Of a stretch of DNA of 64,000 nucleotides, positions 7,353 to 16,869 are shown one piece after another (position 1 is the first letter of the stretch; every line of letters starts with the position of its first letter). The stretch covers positions 248,001 through 312,000 of the forward strand of contig JADJOE010000002.1 in NCBI GenBank assembly GCA_016713905.1. The letters are read 5' to 3'. Below the pieces are notes generated by a model. That model was given only the letters and a program-made list of their open reading frames with translations, did not search any database and was not told the DNA's origin. This DNA is from Candidatus Vicinibacter proximus. Its GTDB lineage: Bacteria; Bacteroidota; Bacteroidia; Chitinophagales; Saprospiraceae. The translations under genes and the position numbers were made by a program.

Positions 7353-8519
7353 ATGGATACCCGTTCTTCCTCGTCAAAAACTCCTCCATTTAGTTTTTGG
7401 GAACGCGACCATTATTTCAACCATCTTGATTTCCTGGTGGTGGGTTGTGGAATTGTAGGTCTTAATGCAGCCATTCATCTCCTTGAAAAAAATCCTGCAT
7501 ATAAAATTCTGATCATTGACCAAGGTAAACTTCCGCAAGGGGCCAGTACAAAAAATGCAGGATTTGCCTGCTTTGGGAGCCCTACCGAACTTTTAGATGA
7601 TTTGGAACACAGGTCGCCTGAACAAGTCTTTGGTTTATTTGCCCGCAGGTACCAGGGTATACAAGCGCTCAAAAAAAGAACCTCAGCTTTTGATATCCAA
7701 TTAAATGAAGATGGCGGATACGAAGTTTTTGACTCAACCACTCTCAAAGATTCCATAAATGAGGATACCCTTAAATACCTGAATACAGAAATTGAAAAAT
7801 ATACGGGACTCCATGGGTACTTTTCTTTCAGGCCGGACTTGATAGATAAATTTGGACTGCAACACTTTGATCAGCTCATCTATACACCACATGAATCCTC
7901 CCTGAATCCCATGAAGATGATTGCCGGGTTGATCAACATTTTTCAAGGCATGGGTGGGAGAATTTTATTTTCTACCTCCCTAACTCATTGGGAAGATGCA
8001 GGCCATCAGGTCCATGTAACCTTGCATGAAAATCTTAAATTCACTTGCCGCAAACTGATATTCGCAGTAAATGGTTTTGCCCCTAATTTACTTCCACAAT
8101 TGGAAGTTCAATCGGCGAGAAATCAGGTTCTTGTGCTGAAGACCGATGTTCCGCTCAAAATTAAAGGTTGCTTTCATTTTCATAAGGGCTACGTATATTT
8201 CAGAAATGTAGGCGACCATCTTTTGATCGGTGGCGGACGACATTTGGACATCACATCAGAAAATACTCTGGAATGGGATTTTAATCCGACCATAACCAAT
8301 TATCTGATTGCTTTTGCAGAGAGGCATCTGCTACAAAACATCCCTTATCGTATTACCGACCATTGGACCGGAATTCTTGGACTAGGGCCAGAAAAAAAAC
8401 CAATTATAGAAATGATCAGCCCTTCCGTAGCAGTTGCCGTAAGAATGGGCGGCATGGGTGTTGCCATTGGAACTCTGGTTGGACAAGATGTGGCAGAGCT
8501 CATTCTGTTGAAAAAATAA
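7353..8519 (+). CDS. FAD-dependent oxidoreductase (DAO family)
   Basis: 388 residues. A Rossmann dinucleotide-binding motif lies at residues 31-36 (VVGCGIVGLNAA), and an Asp ends the second strand (LIIDQG). Further on are the GASTKNAGF segment typical of D-amino-acid-oxidase-fold enzymes and a C-terminal MGGMGVAIGTLVGQ FAD-binding stretch. It lacks a signal peptide, so it should be cytoplasmic. The substrate (amino acid, amine or sarcosine-like) cannot be read from the sequence. It probably forms an operon with the HMA protein 19 bp upstream and converges on the SNF2 helicase gene, 14 bp apart. Confidence 0.8.
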   Translation: MDTRSSSSKTPPFSFWERDHYFNHLDFLVVGCGIVGLNAAIHLLEKNPAYKILIIDQGKLPQGASTKNAGFACFGSPTELLDDLEHRSPEQVFGLFARRYQGIQALKKRTSAFDIQLNEDGGYEVFDSTTLKDSINEDTLKYLNTEIEKYTGLHGYFSFRPDLIDKFGLQHFDQLIYTPHESSLNPMKMIAGLINIFQGMGGRILFSTSLTHWEDAGHQVHVTLHENLKFTCRKLIFAVNGFAPNLLPQLEVQSARNQVLVLKTDVPLKIKGCFHFHKGYVYFRNVGDHLLIGGGRHLDITSENTLEWDFNPTITNYLIAFAERHLLQNIPYRITDHWTGILGLGPEKKPIIEMISPSVAVAVRMGGMGVAIGTLVGQDVAELILLKK

Positions 8520-8533
8520 ATCCGTTGTATTTC

Positions 8534-11441
8534 TTATGCCAATAATTCTGGTAGATATTCACCAATCCAATCCGGCATGGCATGCTCATCGATGAGTGCT
8601 TCAGACATCTGTCTTTTTTCCTCCTGAAGCATTTGTATTTTTTCCTCTATACTGTCTTTTACAATGAAACGCAAAACTTGTACCGGCTTCAGTTGCCCTA
8701 TCCTGTGTGCCCTGGCAATTGCTTGCTTTTCCACAAATGGATTCCACCATGGATCGAGAATAAAAATATAATCTGCTGCAGTAAGATTAAGACCAGTGCC
8801 ACCCGCTTTAATGGAGATTAAAAAGATCCTGACAGAATCATCTTGCTGAAAAATTTGAACGTTTTTTTCACGCTCCTCGATTTTTGTCTCACCTGTCAAT
8901 ACCACAAATGAAATACTTTTTTCCTCTAACCATTTTTCAAACAAGTCCAAATGTTTGGTGAAGGAAGAAAATAAAATAATTTTATGCCCACTCCCAATGA
9001 TAGTCAGCATGGAATCAACAACTTCCTGAAACTTACCTGAAGTAAAATGACCGTCTCTCTCGACAAGCAAGGGATGATTGGCAATTTGCCTTAATCTGGT
9101 AAGCGAACTCAACAATACGAATTTCTGTTGCATGGATTGACCATCGATATTCAATAGGAGATTCCTTGCCGCAGATTTTTCTTTTTCGTACATTGTCCTT
9201 TGATCCTCTTCCATTTCACAGTAATAAACTGTCTCTGTAAGTTCGGGTAAATCAATTGTTACCTCTTCTTTTGTACGCCGGAGAATAAATGGCCGGATAA
9301 TTTCTTTTAGCTCACGAATAGAATCTTCGTTATCTACACCCTTAATAGGTTTTAAAAATCTCTTCTTAAAAAAATCATAACTTCCAAGAATTTTTGGATT
9401 TATGAATTCCATCTGAGACCACAGGCCTGATAAACTGTTTTCAATAGGCGTACCACTTAACGAAATTTTGTTTTTGCGGGAAGATCAAACAATAATTTAA
9501 AGGTTTTCGATGCCCTATTCTTGATTCTTTGACTTTCATCCAGTACTATATAATCAAATTGAAAGTTCTGTAACAAACTGTGATCTCTTAAGGCAACACC
9601 GTAACTCGTTAATATGACATCATATTGTGAAAAATATTTTACACGTTCATGCCGATCCATTCCTGTAAATTCTATCACTTTTAAGGAAGGACAAAACTTC
9701 ATAATTTCATTTTTCCAGTTAAAAACCAATGAAGAAGGCAAAACGATCAGTGCTAAAAAATCATGACCTATTTCAACCTCTGGATCAGAATTAAATAAAT
9801 CTCTTGGCTGACCTTTAATTACTTTGCTCTTTACGTGACTTCTCTTTTGTGCTCTTGCATAAAGTAATGCAGCTAAGGTTTGCAGTGTTTTCCGAGACCC
9901 ATGTCATCTGCAAGACAAGCACCAAGTCCCTGATGATAATGCTCCGTTAACCATCTGTAACCATCCTTCTGGTAAGGACGCAATTCTGCCTGCAGTCCAT
10001 CTGGCAAGTCGATGTTTTGGTTTTGTCCGAATTTATTATCACGGACAATCTTAACAAGCTCCTGGTCAGATTCATTAAATCGCTTCAGATGACTTTTTGG
10101 CATACGAATAACCCCCTTCACCTTCTTCTCCATAGCTTGCCAGGTCTTTATAAGTATTAAACCACTCTTCCGGAATTAAAAAAATCTTCCATCTTTCAAC
10201 GGAAATAACCTTTCACCTGTACGTAAATTTTTAACCAAGGATGAAAATGGAATATTTACCTCTCCTACCTTCACTACCCCTTTTACATCAAACCAATCTT
10301 TTCCCTGATGTGTCGACAAACTAAGGCCAACTTGCTCTAAAACCAATTCCTTTTCATCCAACTTCTGCACTGGAATTTCAATCTCCTTGCTTATCTCTGT
10401 TTTGTTTCTGATAAGCCAGTCCATCACTGCATAACACCCTCCCTCAAAATAAAATCTCTTGTTGGATTCCAAAACCAAACCTAAGTCCGTCAATATTGCT
10501 GCGTAACGCTTTTCTAAAGGAGCTGATCGAATTTTTTGTTGCACACTAACTTCTCCTGATTCATCTACCGTAAGTTTGGTTCGCTTTGTTCTAGGATCTG
10601 CATAATTAAAGATTACCGAACCATAATCAAAAAATAATTCAATCATCCATACTTCTCTGATATAATCAAAGGTAGTTTGCAAAAACACGCTCTTGATTTC
10701 ATCTTCCTGAAGCACTTCAAAGCCTTCTACTTCTGCATCTACCTTTCCAATCAATTCTACAATAAATTTCTCAAAATATGTTTTTGTCAAATGTTTTGGA
10801 ATTTGAATGACTGACTTTTGAAGAAAAGGAGTAAGCTTTAGAGCATTTAATTTTTCTAATTTGTATAAATGATTTTTACTCAATATCCAGCCCGGATCAT
10901 TGGATACCAATTCGATAAAGCAATCTTTTGGATTTTTCAGCGCCCCATTAAAATCCAATTGCATTTGGTATTCAAGCCCGTCATCGGTTTTTTTAAAAAA
11001 TAATTTTGGTTCAACAGATTGGACATGCGTAAATATCTTTTGATTTTCAACAAGCACTTTTCTCTTGACATCCTTGCATAGAATACAATTTGCCTGAATG
11101 AGTGTCAGGAAGAATTCTTCTTTTTTCTGCTCCAGCCATTTAAAAATATGATTCTTTAATTTCTGGTCGTTCAGCAAGTCTTTTAATGTGGTTTTCTTCT
11201 TTGAAGTTTTAGTGTATTTCGCTTCGAGGGAATCATACTGTAACTCCTGACACAAACCAATAAGTTTTACATGAATGGGATCATATAACTCAATTGCACT
11301 TGAGGTCAAAGTATCCATATTTGCTATCCGATCCATATACCTCAACAGACCGTTTTCGTCTTGCTCCACGAGAAATGCATTGGGCAACCAGCTGTTTATC
11401 CTTTCCTCAAAAAAAAGATTATATACTATGCAATATTTCAT
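8534..11441 (-). pseudogene. SNF2-family DEAD/DEAH helicase, frame broken four times as sequenced
   Basis: Four consecutive frame pieces together form one SNF2 helicase of about 969 residues. Corrections needed are +1 in the A run 10178-10184, -1 in the C run 10112-10116, +1 in the T run 9888-9891 and +1 in the T run 9471-9475. All are homopolymers, and the corrected length is a multiple of three. Parts in order are an N-terminal accessory region, LIPEEW segment, LRPYQ and Walker A (DDMGLGKT after correction), a LDESQ box (usually DEAQ), LSGTPIENS, and the helicase C domain with STAGGTGLN-like and AHRIGQ motifs. It would be an ATP-driven DNA translocase/remodeller. Sequencing error is more likely than true decay, because the protein sequence is otherwise well kept. 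Confidence 0.85.
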
Positions 11442-11544
11442 ACCCGCACCTAAAATAATGAATTGAACTGCTTATTAGAAATGACAATGAAGACTCCTGT
11501 TATGGAGAGATTATCATTATGAAATAAGTATAATGTATTTGCTC

Positions 11545-13547
11545 TTATTTGTAAGAGCGTGCAGCAATTTTAATTTCTTCGTAAATCAATGGCTCTTTGA
11601 TGAGACTTGGTTCAGCGTTCAAATCGGTCCAATGCCAGGCTGCAACATAGGAATAATTTTCATCATCCCTTAAAGCTTCGCCTTCTTCCGTCTGGTATTC
11701 TTCCCGAAAATGTCCTCCGCAGGATTCATTCCTGTTTAGCGCATCCACCACCATCAACTCACCTAATTCAAGAAAATCAGCAACCCGCATGGCTTTTTCC
11801 AGTTCCGGATTAAATTCATGCAATTCACCGGGCACAAATACATCTGACCAAAATTCTTTTCTCAAATCCTGAATCATTTTTCTTGCTTTGGTAAGTCCTT
11901 CTGCATTTCTTGCCATGCCGCAATAATCCCACATGATTTTGCCTAATCTCCTGTGGATGGATTCTACTGACTGATTTCCTTTGATGTCCAGAATTTTCTG
12001 TAATTCACCGCGAATTTTGTTTTCTGCTTCCTCAAATTCAGGTGCGGATGTATTGATTTTTGGTGTACGAATTTCATTGGCGAGAAAACTTCCTATGGTA
12101 TATGGTAAGACAAAGTACCCATCCGCTAGACCCTGCATCAATGCAGAAGCCCCAAGCCTGTTGGCACCATGATCTGAAAAGTTGGCTTCACCCATAGCAA
12201 ACAATCCGGGAATATTGGTTTGCAGGTTGTAATCTACCCACAATCCACCCATGGTATAATGAACCGCAGGATAAATTTTCATTGGATATACGTACGGATC
12301 TTCCCTGTGATTTTTTCATACATCTCGAAGAGGTTTCCGTATTTTTCGGAAATCACCTCCACACCCAGTTTTCTTATGGTTCCCGCATCCGGATCATGGA
12401 TTCCCAAAGTATTTGCTTTGGACTTTCCGTACCGCTCAATAGCTGCACTAAAATCCAGGTATACTGCCAATCCGGTAGGGCTCACCCCATGACCTTTATC
12501 GCATTCTACTTTGGATGCTCTGGAAGCCACATCTCTTGGGACCAGATTACCAAAAGCAGGATATCGTCTTTCCAGGAAATAATCTCTGTCTGCTTCTGGA
12601 ATATCTGTTCCTTTTTTCTGACCCTTTTGAATGGCCACAGCATCTTCTTTCTTTGCCGGAACCCAAACTCTACCGTCATTCCTAAGTGACTCTGACATTA
12701 AGGTAAGCTTGGACTGATAATCACCGGACACCGGTATACAGGTCGGGTGGATTTGGGTAAAACATGGATTAGCCATAAGCGCTCCACGCTTTGTAGCTTT
12801 CCATGCTGCTGTAACATTGCATCCCATTGCATTGGTAGAAAGATAGAATACGTTCCCATATCCACCTGTTCCCAACACCACTGCATGTGCTCCAAATCTT
12901 TCCACCTTACCGGTCAGGAGATTTCTGGCAATGATTCCTCTGGCTTTGCCATCGACCATTACCAAATCAAGCATTTCATGGCGGTTGTACATCTTTACAT
13001 TGCCTAGTGCAATCTGTCTGCTTAATGCCTGATATGCTCCTATCAACAATTGCTGTCCGGTCTGTCCCCTTGCATAAAAAGTACGACTGACTTGAACGCC
13101 ACCAAAAGACCTGTTCTCCAATAAGCCTCCATATTCTCTGGCAAATGGAACACCTTGTGCTACTGACTGGTCTATTATACTCCCACTGACTTCAGCAAGA
13201 CGATATACATTTGCTTCCCTCGCCCTGTAGTCGCCACCTTTTATGGTATCATAAAATAATCGGTATACACTATCCCCATCATTTGCATAATTCTTTGAGG
13301 CGTTAATACCGCCCTGGGCCGCTATACTGTGCGCTCTTCTTGGACTGTCATGAAAGGTAAAACACTGGACATGGTAACCCAACTCTCCCAAACTGGCCGC
13401 GGCCGATGCACCCGCAAGCCCGGTACCGACTACGATTACATCCAGTTTGCGTTTGTTTGCCGGGGATACCAACGGCACTTTGGATTTGTATTTTGTCCAT
13501 TTATCAGCTAAGGCACCCTCTGGTATATTGGCATTAATTGAAATCAT
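11545..13547 (-). pseudogene. sdhA: Succinate dehydrogenase/fumarate reductase flavoprotein subunit, one frameshift as sequenced
   Basis: The N-terminal part (start ATG 13547, FAD motif VVGTGLAGASAA at about residues 38-49, AHSIAAQGGINA, HPTCIP active-site region) and the C-terminal part (IYPAVHYTMGGLWVD, HGANRLGASALMQGL, C-terminal RSYK) are in different frames. Adding one base to the C run at 12303-12305 joins them as ITGEDPYVYPMKIYPAVHY and gives 667 residues, normal for the Bacteroidota enzyme. It oxidises succinate, or reduces fumarate, on the cytoplasmic face of the membrane, using the SdhC anchor encoded just upstream (gap 5 bp). The usual iron-sulfur subunit gene sdhB does not follow. 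Confidence 0.9.
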
Positions 13548-13552
13548 AGAAT

Positions 13553-14245
13553 TCAGGAATTTTGAATGATGTACATATAAATCGGAAGTATGGCGAAACC
13601 TACCGGCACAAGGATGGCATAGGCCCAACCAATGGTCTTAATGGCAGGAGTATATTTCTTATGATGGATTCCAAGACTCTGAAATGCAGACTGGAAGCCA
13701 TGTATTAAATGAAATGAAACCACGACCATGCTTAAGACATAAAAAATCACATACGGTAATTCTGCAAAAGCAAGTTTCACAGGTGTGTAAAGGTCTTTGT
13801 AGCTGTGCTCCTTACCCGGATAATTGACCATGTCCAGATTTCCAAATTTCATCTGAAACCAAAACTGCCACATGTGTATCAAAAGAAAAATAAAGATGAT
13901 AATCCCAAACGCCGCCATATAACGGGCAAAATAACTGCTCCCGGTATTGGTTGTTACAGCATAACCCTGACCCTTGGCCTTTCTGTTTCGAAGCCAAAGA
14001 CCCAGACCTTGAATCGTATGAAGCAATATGGTCAGATACAATAGGTAGGACACCAACTTGATCACCGGGTTATGGGTCATAAAATAGGTGTACGTATTGA
14101 AAGACATTCCGCCATCATCAGACAACAGCTGGAGATTACCCAGCAGATGAACCACCAAAAAAATGATGAGAAAGAGGCCTGACAAACTCATGACGACCTT
14201 TTGTCCGATGGACGACTTAAATAAGAAGTTGATTAACCAGTTCAT
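13553..14245 (-). CDS. sdhC: Succinate dehydrogenase cytochrome b subunit
   Basis: 230 residues with five hydrophobic helices, the single-anchor (SdhC/FrdC, b558-type) form found in Bacteroidota. Helices carry His residues suitable for haem ligation (VVHLLG, LLHTIQGLG, LLIHMWQ, SFHLIHGFQSA). It anchors the complex in the inner membrane and passes electrons to menaquinone. It is the first gene of the sdhC-sdhA unit, with a good promoter at 14267-14297. Confidence 0.92.
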   Translation of the reverse strand: MNWLINFLFKSSIGQKVVMSLSGLFLIIFLVVHLLGNLQLLSDDGGMSFNTYTYFMTHNPVIKLVSYLLYLTILLHTIQGLGLWLRNRKAKGQGYAVTTNTGSSYFARYMAAFGIIIFIFLLIHMWQFWFQMKFGNLDMVNYPGKEHSYKDLYTPVKLAFAELPYVIFYVLSMVVVSFHLIHGFQSAFQSLGIHHKKYTPAIKTIGWAYAILVPVGFAILPIYMYIIQNS

Positions 14246-14266
14246 AATGAGGTTTCACTGAAATCG

Positions 14267-14297
14267 CAAAGGTAAATGATGGCAACAACCTGTCCAA
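14267..14297 (-). promoter_or_regulatory. Promoter of sdhCA
   Basis: On the minus strand, TTG (14295-14297), 20 nt, then TACCTTTG (14267-14274), 21 nt before the sdhC ATG. The rest of the gap to tadA (14298-14503) shows nothing further. Confidence 0.6.
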
Positions 14298-14503
14298 ACA
14301 AATAAACAAGGTGATAAAATATGGATCCCGAATTTATGAAAAACATAAAAATCAAACAATAATCCTTTTAATTAAGGATCGACCGGCAGACCTTGTTCAA
14401 TTTCAAACTTGCTATTCGTATTAAAAAAACTTTCTTACAACCGGTCCTCTTTGCTTTAATCGAAAGTTCATTAAAATTCTCAAGACTGCTATTAATCAGA
14501 GGG

Positions 14504-14962
14504 CTATTTTCGGGACTTAATTCTTTTTTTATGGAAAAAGCTTTTTAACATTTCAATAGATTCTTCCCCCATTAGTCCGAATTCAACCTGAGTCTTGGGA
14601 TGCAATAAATCTTTACCATACCTCATAAAACCTAGCTTTTCATCTTCCGCAGCATAAACCACTTTGGAGACTTGCGCCCATCGAAGAGCCCCCGCACACA
14701 TAACACAGGGCTCTAGAGTCACGTATAAAGTACAGTTCTTTAAATACTTACTCCCCAGGAATTCGGAGCCTGAAGTGATGGCCAGCATTTCTGCATGCGC
14801 AGTAACATCATGCAACAATTCGGTTTGGTTATGGGCCTTTGCAAGAATCTGGTTTTTATGCACCAATACAGCCCCAATCGGAATCTCCCCGGCAAGCAAA
14901 GCTTTCTTTGCTTCTGCAAATGCGAGCTTCATAAAATATTCATCACTAAAAACACTCAACAT
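14504..14962 (-). CDS. tadA: tRNA-specific adenosine deaminase
   Basis: 152 residues from ATG 14962. A longer frame to 15010 would overlap the guaB start and promoter and adds a non-conserved N-terminus. The zinc-deaminase motifs are complete: HAE (TAHAEM, catalytic Glu) and PCVMC (EPCVMCAGAL). The family converts A34 to inosine in the anticodon of tRNA-Arg(ACG), an essential step in most bacteria. A basic C-terminal tail (KKRIKSRK) probably helps tRNA binding. It is divergent from guaB, with only about 46 bp between starts. Confidence 0.92.
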   Translation of the reverse strand: MLSVFSDEYFMKLAFAEAKKALLAGEIPIGAVLVHKNQILAKAHNQTELLHDVTAHAEMLAITSGSEFLGSKYLKNCTLYVTLEPCVMCAGALRWAQVSKVVYAAEDEKLGFMRYGKDLLHPKTQVEFGLMGEESIEMLKSFFHKKRIKSRK

Positions 14963-14975
14963 CGGGTTCGATTTT

Positions 14976-15005
14976 TTGCAATCAGCATGTAAAGATATAT
15001 CTTTG
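14976..15005 (+). promoter_or_regulatory. Promoter of guaB, nearly leaderless
   Basis: TTG (14976-14978), 19 nt, then TATCTTTG (14998-15005), a full consensus match. The guaB ATG begins only 4 nt after the box, so the transcript should start at or within a few bases of the start codon. Confidence 0.6.
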
Positions 15006-15008
15006 CAC

Positions 15009-16490
15009 ATGGAATCAAACTTCTTCTCACAACACTTTCCAAGTCAGGAAGCTCTGACTTTTGATGATGTACTTTTAGTTCCCGCCTATTCTGAAGTCTT
15101 GCCCCGGGAGACGGACATCAGTACCTTTTTGACTACGGATATCAGAATCAATGTACCCATTATTTCAGCTGCAATGGATACTGTGACTGAAAAAGATCTG
15201 GCAATTGCTATGGCTCGGGCTGGAGGAATCGGAATCATTCATAAAAATATGAGCATTGAAGATCAAGCTTCCCAGGTGCGCAGTGTAAAGCGGTCTGAAA
15301 GTGGAATGATCATCGACCCTGTCACACTGGAAGCCTCTGCAAAAGTAAAAGAAGCACTCTTGCTCATGGCTCAGCATAGTATAGGGGGAATTCCAGTTGT
15401 GGATAAATCCAACAAACTGGTAGGTATTTTAACCAACCGTGATCTAAGATTTGAAGCCCACCCCAATCGCCCGATACATGAGATCATGACTACCGAAAAA
15501 CTAATCACTGCCCCACTTGGAACCACGCTAAATCAGGCAAAAGCTATTCTTCAGCAATACAAAATTGAAAAACTACCAGTGATTAAAAAGGACGGAACTT
15601 TAGCTGGTTTGATAACCTATAAGGACATCATGAAACTGGAAAATTTTCCAAATTCATGTAAAGACAAGCTAGGCCGTCTGGTTGTCGGTGCAGCTGTCGG
15701 AATTGCGGCAGACACTATGGAACGGGTGGAAGCCCTGGTCCATATGGATGTGGATGTAATTTGTCTGGACACGGCTCACGGGCATTCCAAAGGAGTCTTG
15801 GATATGGTAAAAAAAGTGCGGAAACAATATAAACATCTGCAGATCATAGGTGGAAATGTGGCCACAGGTGAAGGAGCACTTGCACTTGTTCAAGCCGGTG
15901 TAAATGCAGTGAAAGTGGGAGTTGGTCCCGGCAGTATTTGTACCACCAGAGTGGTCGCAGGTGTTGGAGTACCGCAACTCACAGCCATCGCGCTTACTTC
16001 GCAGGCGCTTAAGAAAAAAGGTATCCCTGTCATAGGTGATGGAGGAATAAGATATACCGGCGACATTCCAAAAGCAATTGCTGCAGGAGCCAGCACGGTA
16101 ATGGGTGGATCTTTGTTTGCAGGCACAGAAGAGGCCCCTGGGGAAACCATCATCTTCGAAGGACGAAAATTCAAAGTGTACCGGGGGATGGGGTCATTGG
16201 GAGCTATGCAACAAGGTTCCAAAGATCGCTACTTCCAGGATGTGGAAGAGGACATTAAAAAATTAGTACCGGAGGGAATTGAAGGACGACTTCCATTCAA
16301 AGGAAAAGTTTCAGAGGTAATGGTGCAATACATCGGTGGACTTAAGGCCAGCATGGGTTATGTGGGAGCCAAAACAATTCCTGATCTGCAGAAAGCCCAC
16401 ATGGTGCGCATTACCAATAGCGGTATAACGGAATCCCATCCGCATAACATTACCATTACAAAAGAATCACCTAATTACTCCCGCAGATAG
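15009..16490 (+). CDS. guaB: Inosine-5'-monophosphate dehydrogenase
   Basis: 493 residues from ATG 15009. The (beta/alpha)8 barrel is split by two CBS domains (about residues 95-210). It begins with the typical ALTFDDVLLVPAYSEVLPRE stretch. The catalytic Cys sits in the flexible loop GPGSICTTRVVAGVG, followed by IGDGGIRYTGDI and the active-site flap with KYRGMGS-like residues (KVYRGMGSLGAM). It oxidises IMP to XMP with NAD+, the committed step to guanine nucleotides. The frame is open 345 bp further upstream, but that stretch is the antisense of tadA and lacks IMPDH similarity. Confidence 0.96.
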   Translation: MESNFFSQHFPSQEALTFDDVLLVPAYSEVLPRETDISTFLTTDIRINVPIISAAMDTVTEKDLAIAMARAGGIGIIHKNMSIEDQASQVRSVKRSESGMIIDPVTLEASAKVKEALLLMAQHSIGGIPVVDKSNKLVGILTNRDLRFEAHPNRPIHEIMTTEKLITAPLGTTLNQAKAILQQYKIEKLPVIKKDGTLAGLITYKDIMKLENFPNSCKDKLGRLVVGAAVGIAADTMERVEALVHMDVDVICLDTAHGHSKGVLDMVKKVRKQYKHLQIIGGNVATGEGALALVQAGVNAVKVGVGPGSICTTRVVAGVGVPQLTAIALTSQALKKKGIPVIGDGGIRYTGDIPKAIAAGASTVMGGSLFAGTEEAPGETIIFEGRKFKVYRGMGSLGAMQQGSKDRYFQDVEEDIKKLVPEGIEGRLPFKGKVSEVMVQYIGGLKASMGYVGAKTIPDLQKAHMVRITNSGITESHPHNITITKESPNYSRR

Positions 16491-16506
16491 AAACAAACTT
16501 TATTAG

Positions 16507-16533
16507 CCTAAGTAAATTTACATAGGATTTTTT
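16507..16533 (+). terminator. Probable terminator of guaB
   Basis: CCTAAGTAAATTTACATAGG (16507-16526) is a palindrome with one A-A mismatch pair, followed by ATTTTTTC, 17 bp after the guaB stop. The stem is AT-rich, so strength is uncertain. Confidence 0.5.
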
Positions 16534-16869
16534 CACAGCTTTCCCGGAATGAATAAGGTAATTTGATATTTCTCCGTACCATTCTAATGTGTTACAAGTA
16601 CTGGAATTTAAAATATTTTGCTCATAAGCTGTGTAATATTCTTTCAATTTTAAAAGTCACCACACTAAATAAAAATTGAGGGGTTCATCCTAAATCTTAC
16701 ATCTTTTAATGCATTGTTGTATACCCAAAATATTGCTTTTGATGCATGATGTTTTCAATTCCCAAACATATTATTTTAATCCTTATCCTAAACTTTAACA
16801 CTTGTTGATGCATGTATTCCAATCAATTTTCGTAGTATTGTTTCAAATAATTTTTTAACTAGTCTGCTT
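16534..16869. other. Gene-free AT-rich gap upstream of the beta-helix gene
   Basis: No frame longer than a few tens of codons with coding character, no tRNA and no strong hairpin is seen here. GATGCATG-type words occur near 16743 and 16807. A clear TAnnTTTG promoter for the gene at 16870 is not visible. Confidence 0.5.

Noticed and set aside
7475..7946. Minus-strand frames across the FAD oxidoreductase gene
   Set aside because: Both are antisense to a well-supported gene and have no independent evidence.
11466..11545. Imperfect hairpin between sdhA and the helicase gene
   Set aside because: It has a short interrupted stem and no T run on the minus strand, so it is not called a terminator.
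14664..15008. Long upstream extension of the guaB frame
   Set aside because: It is the antisense of tadA and has no IMPDH similarity; the promoter and ATG at 15009 fit better.
16741..16815. Repeated GATGCATG words upstream of the beta-helix gene
   Set aside because: Only two copies, no regular spacing and no known operator; possibly chance.
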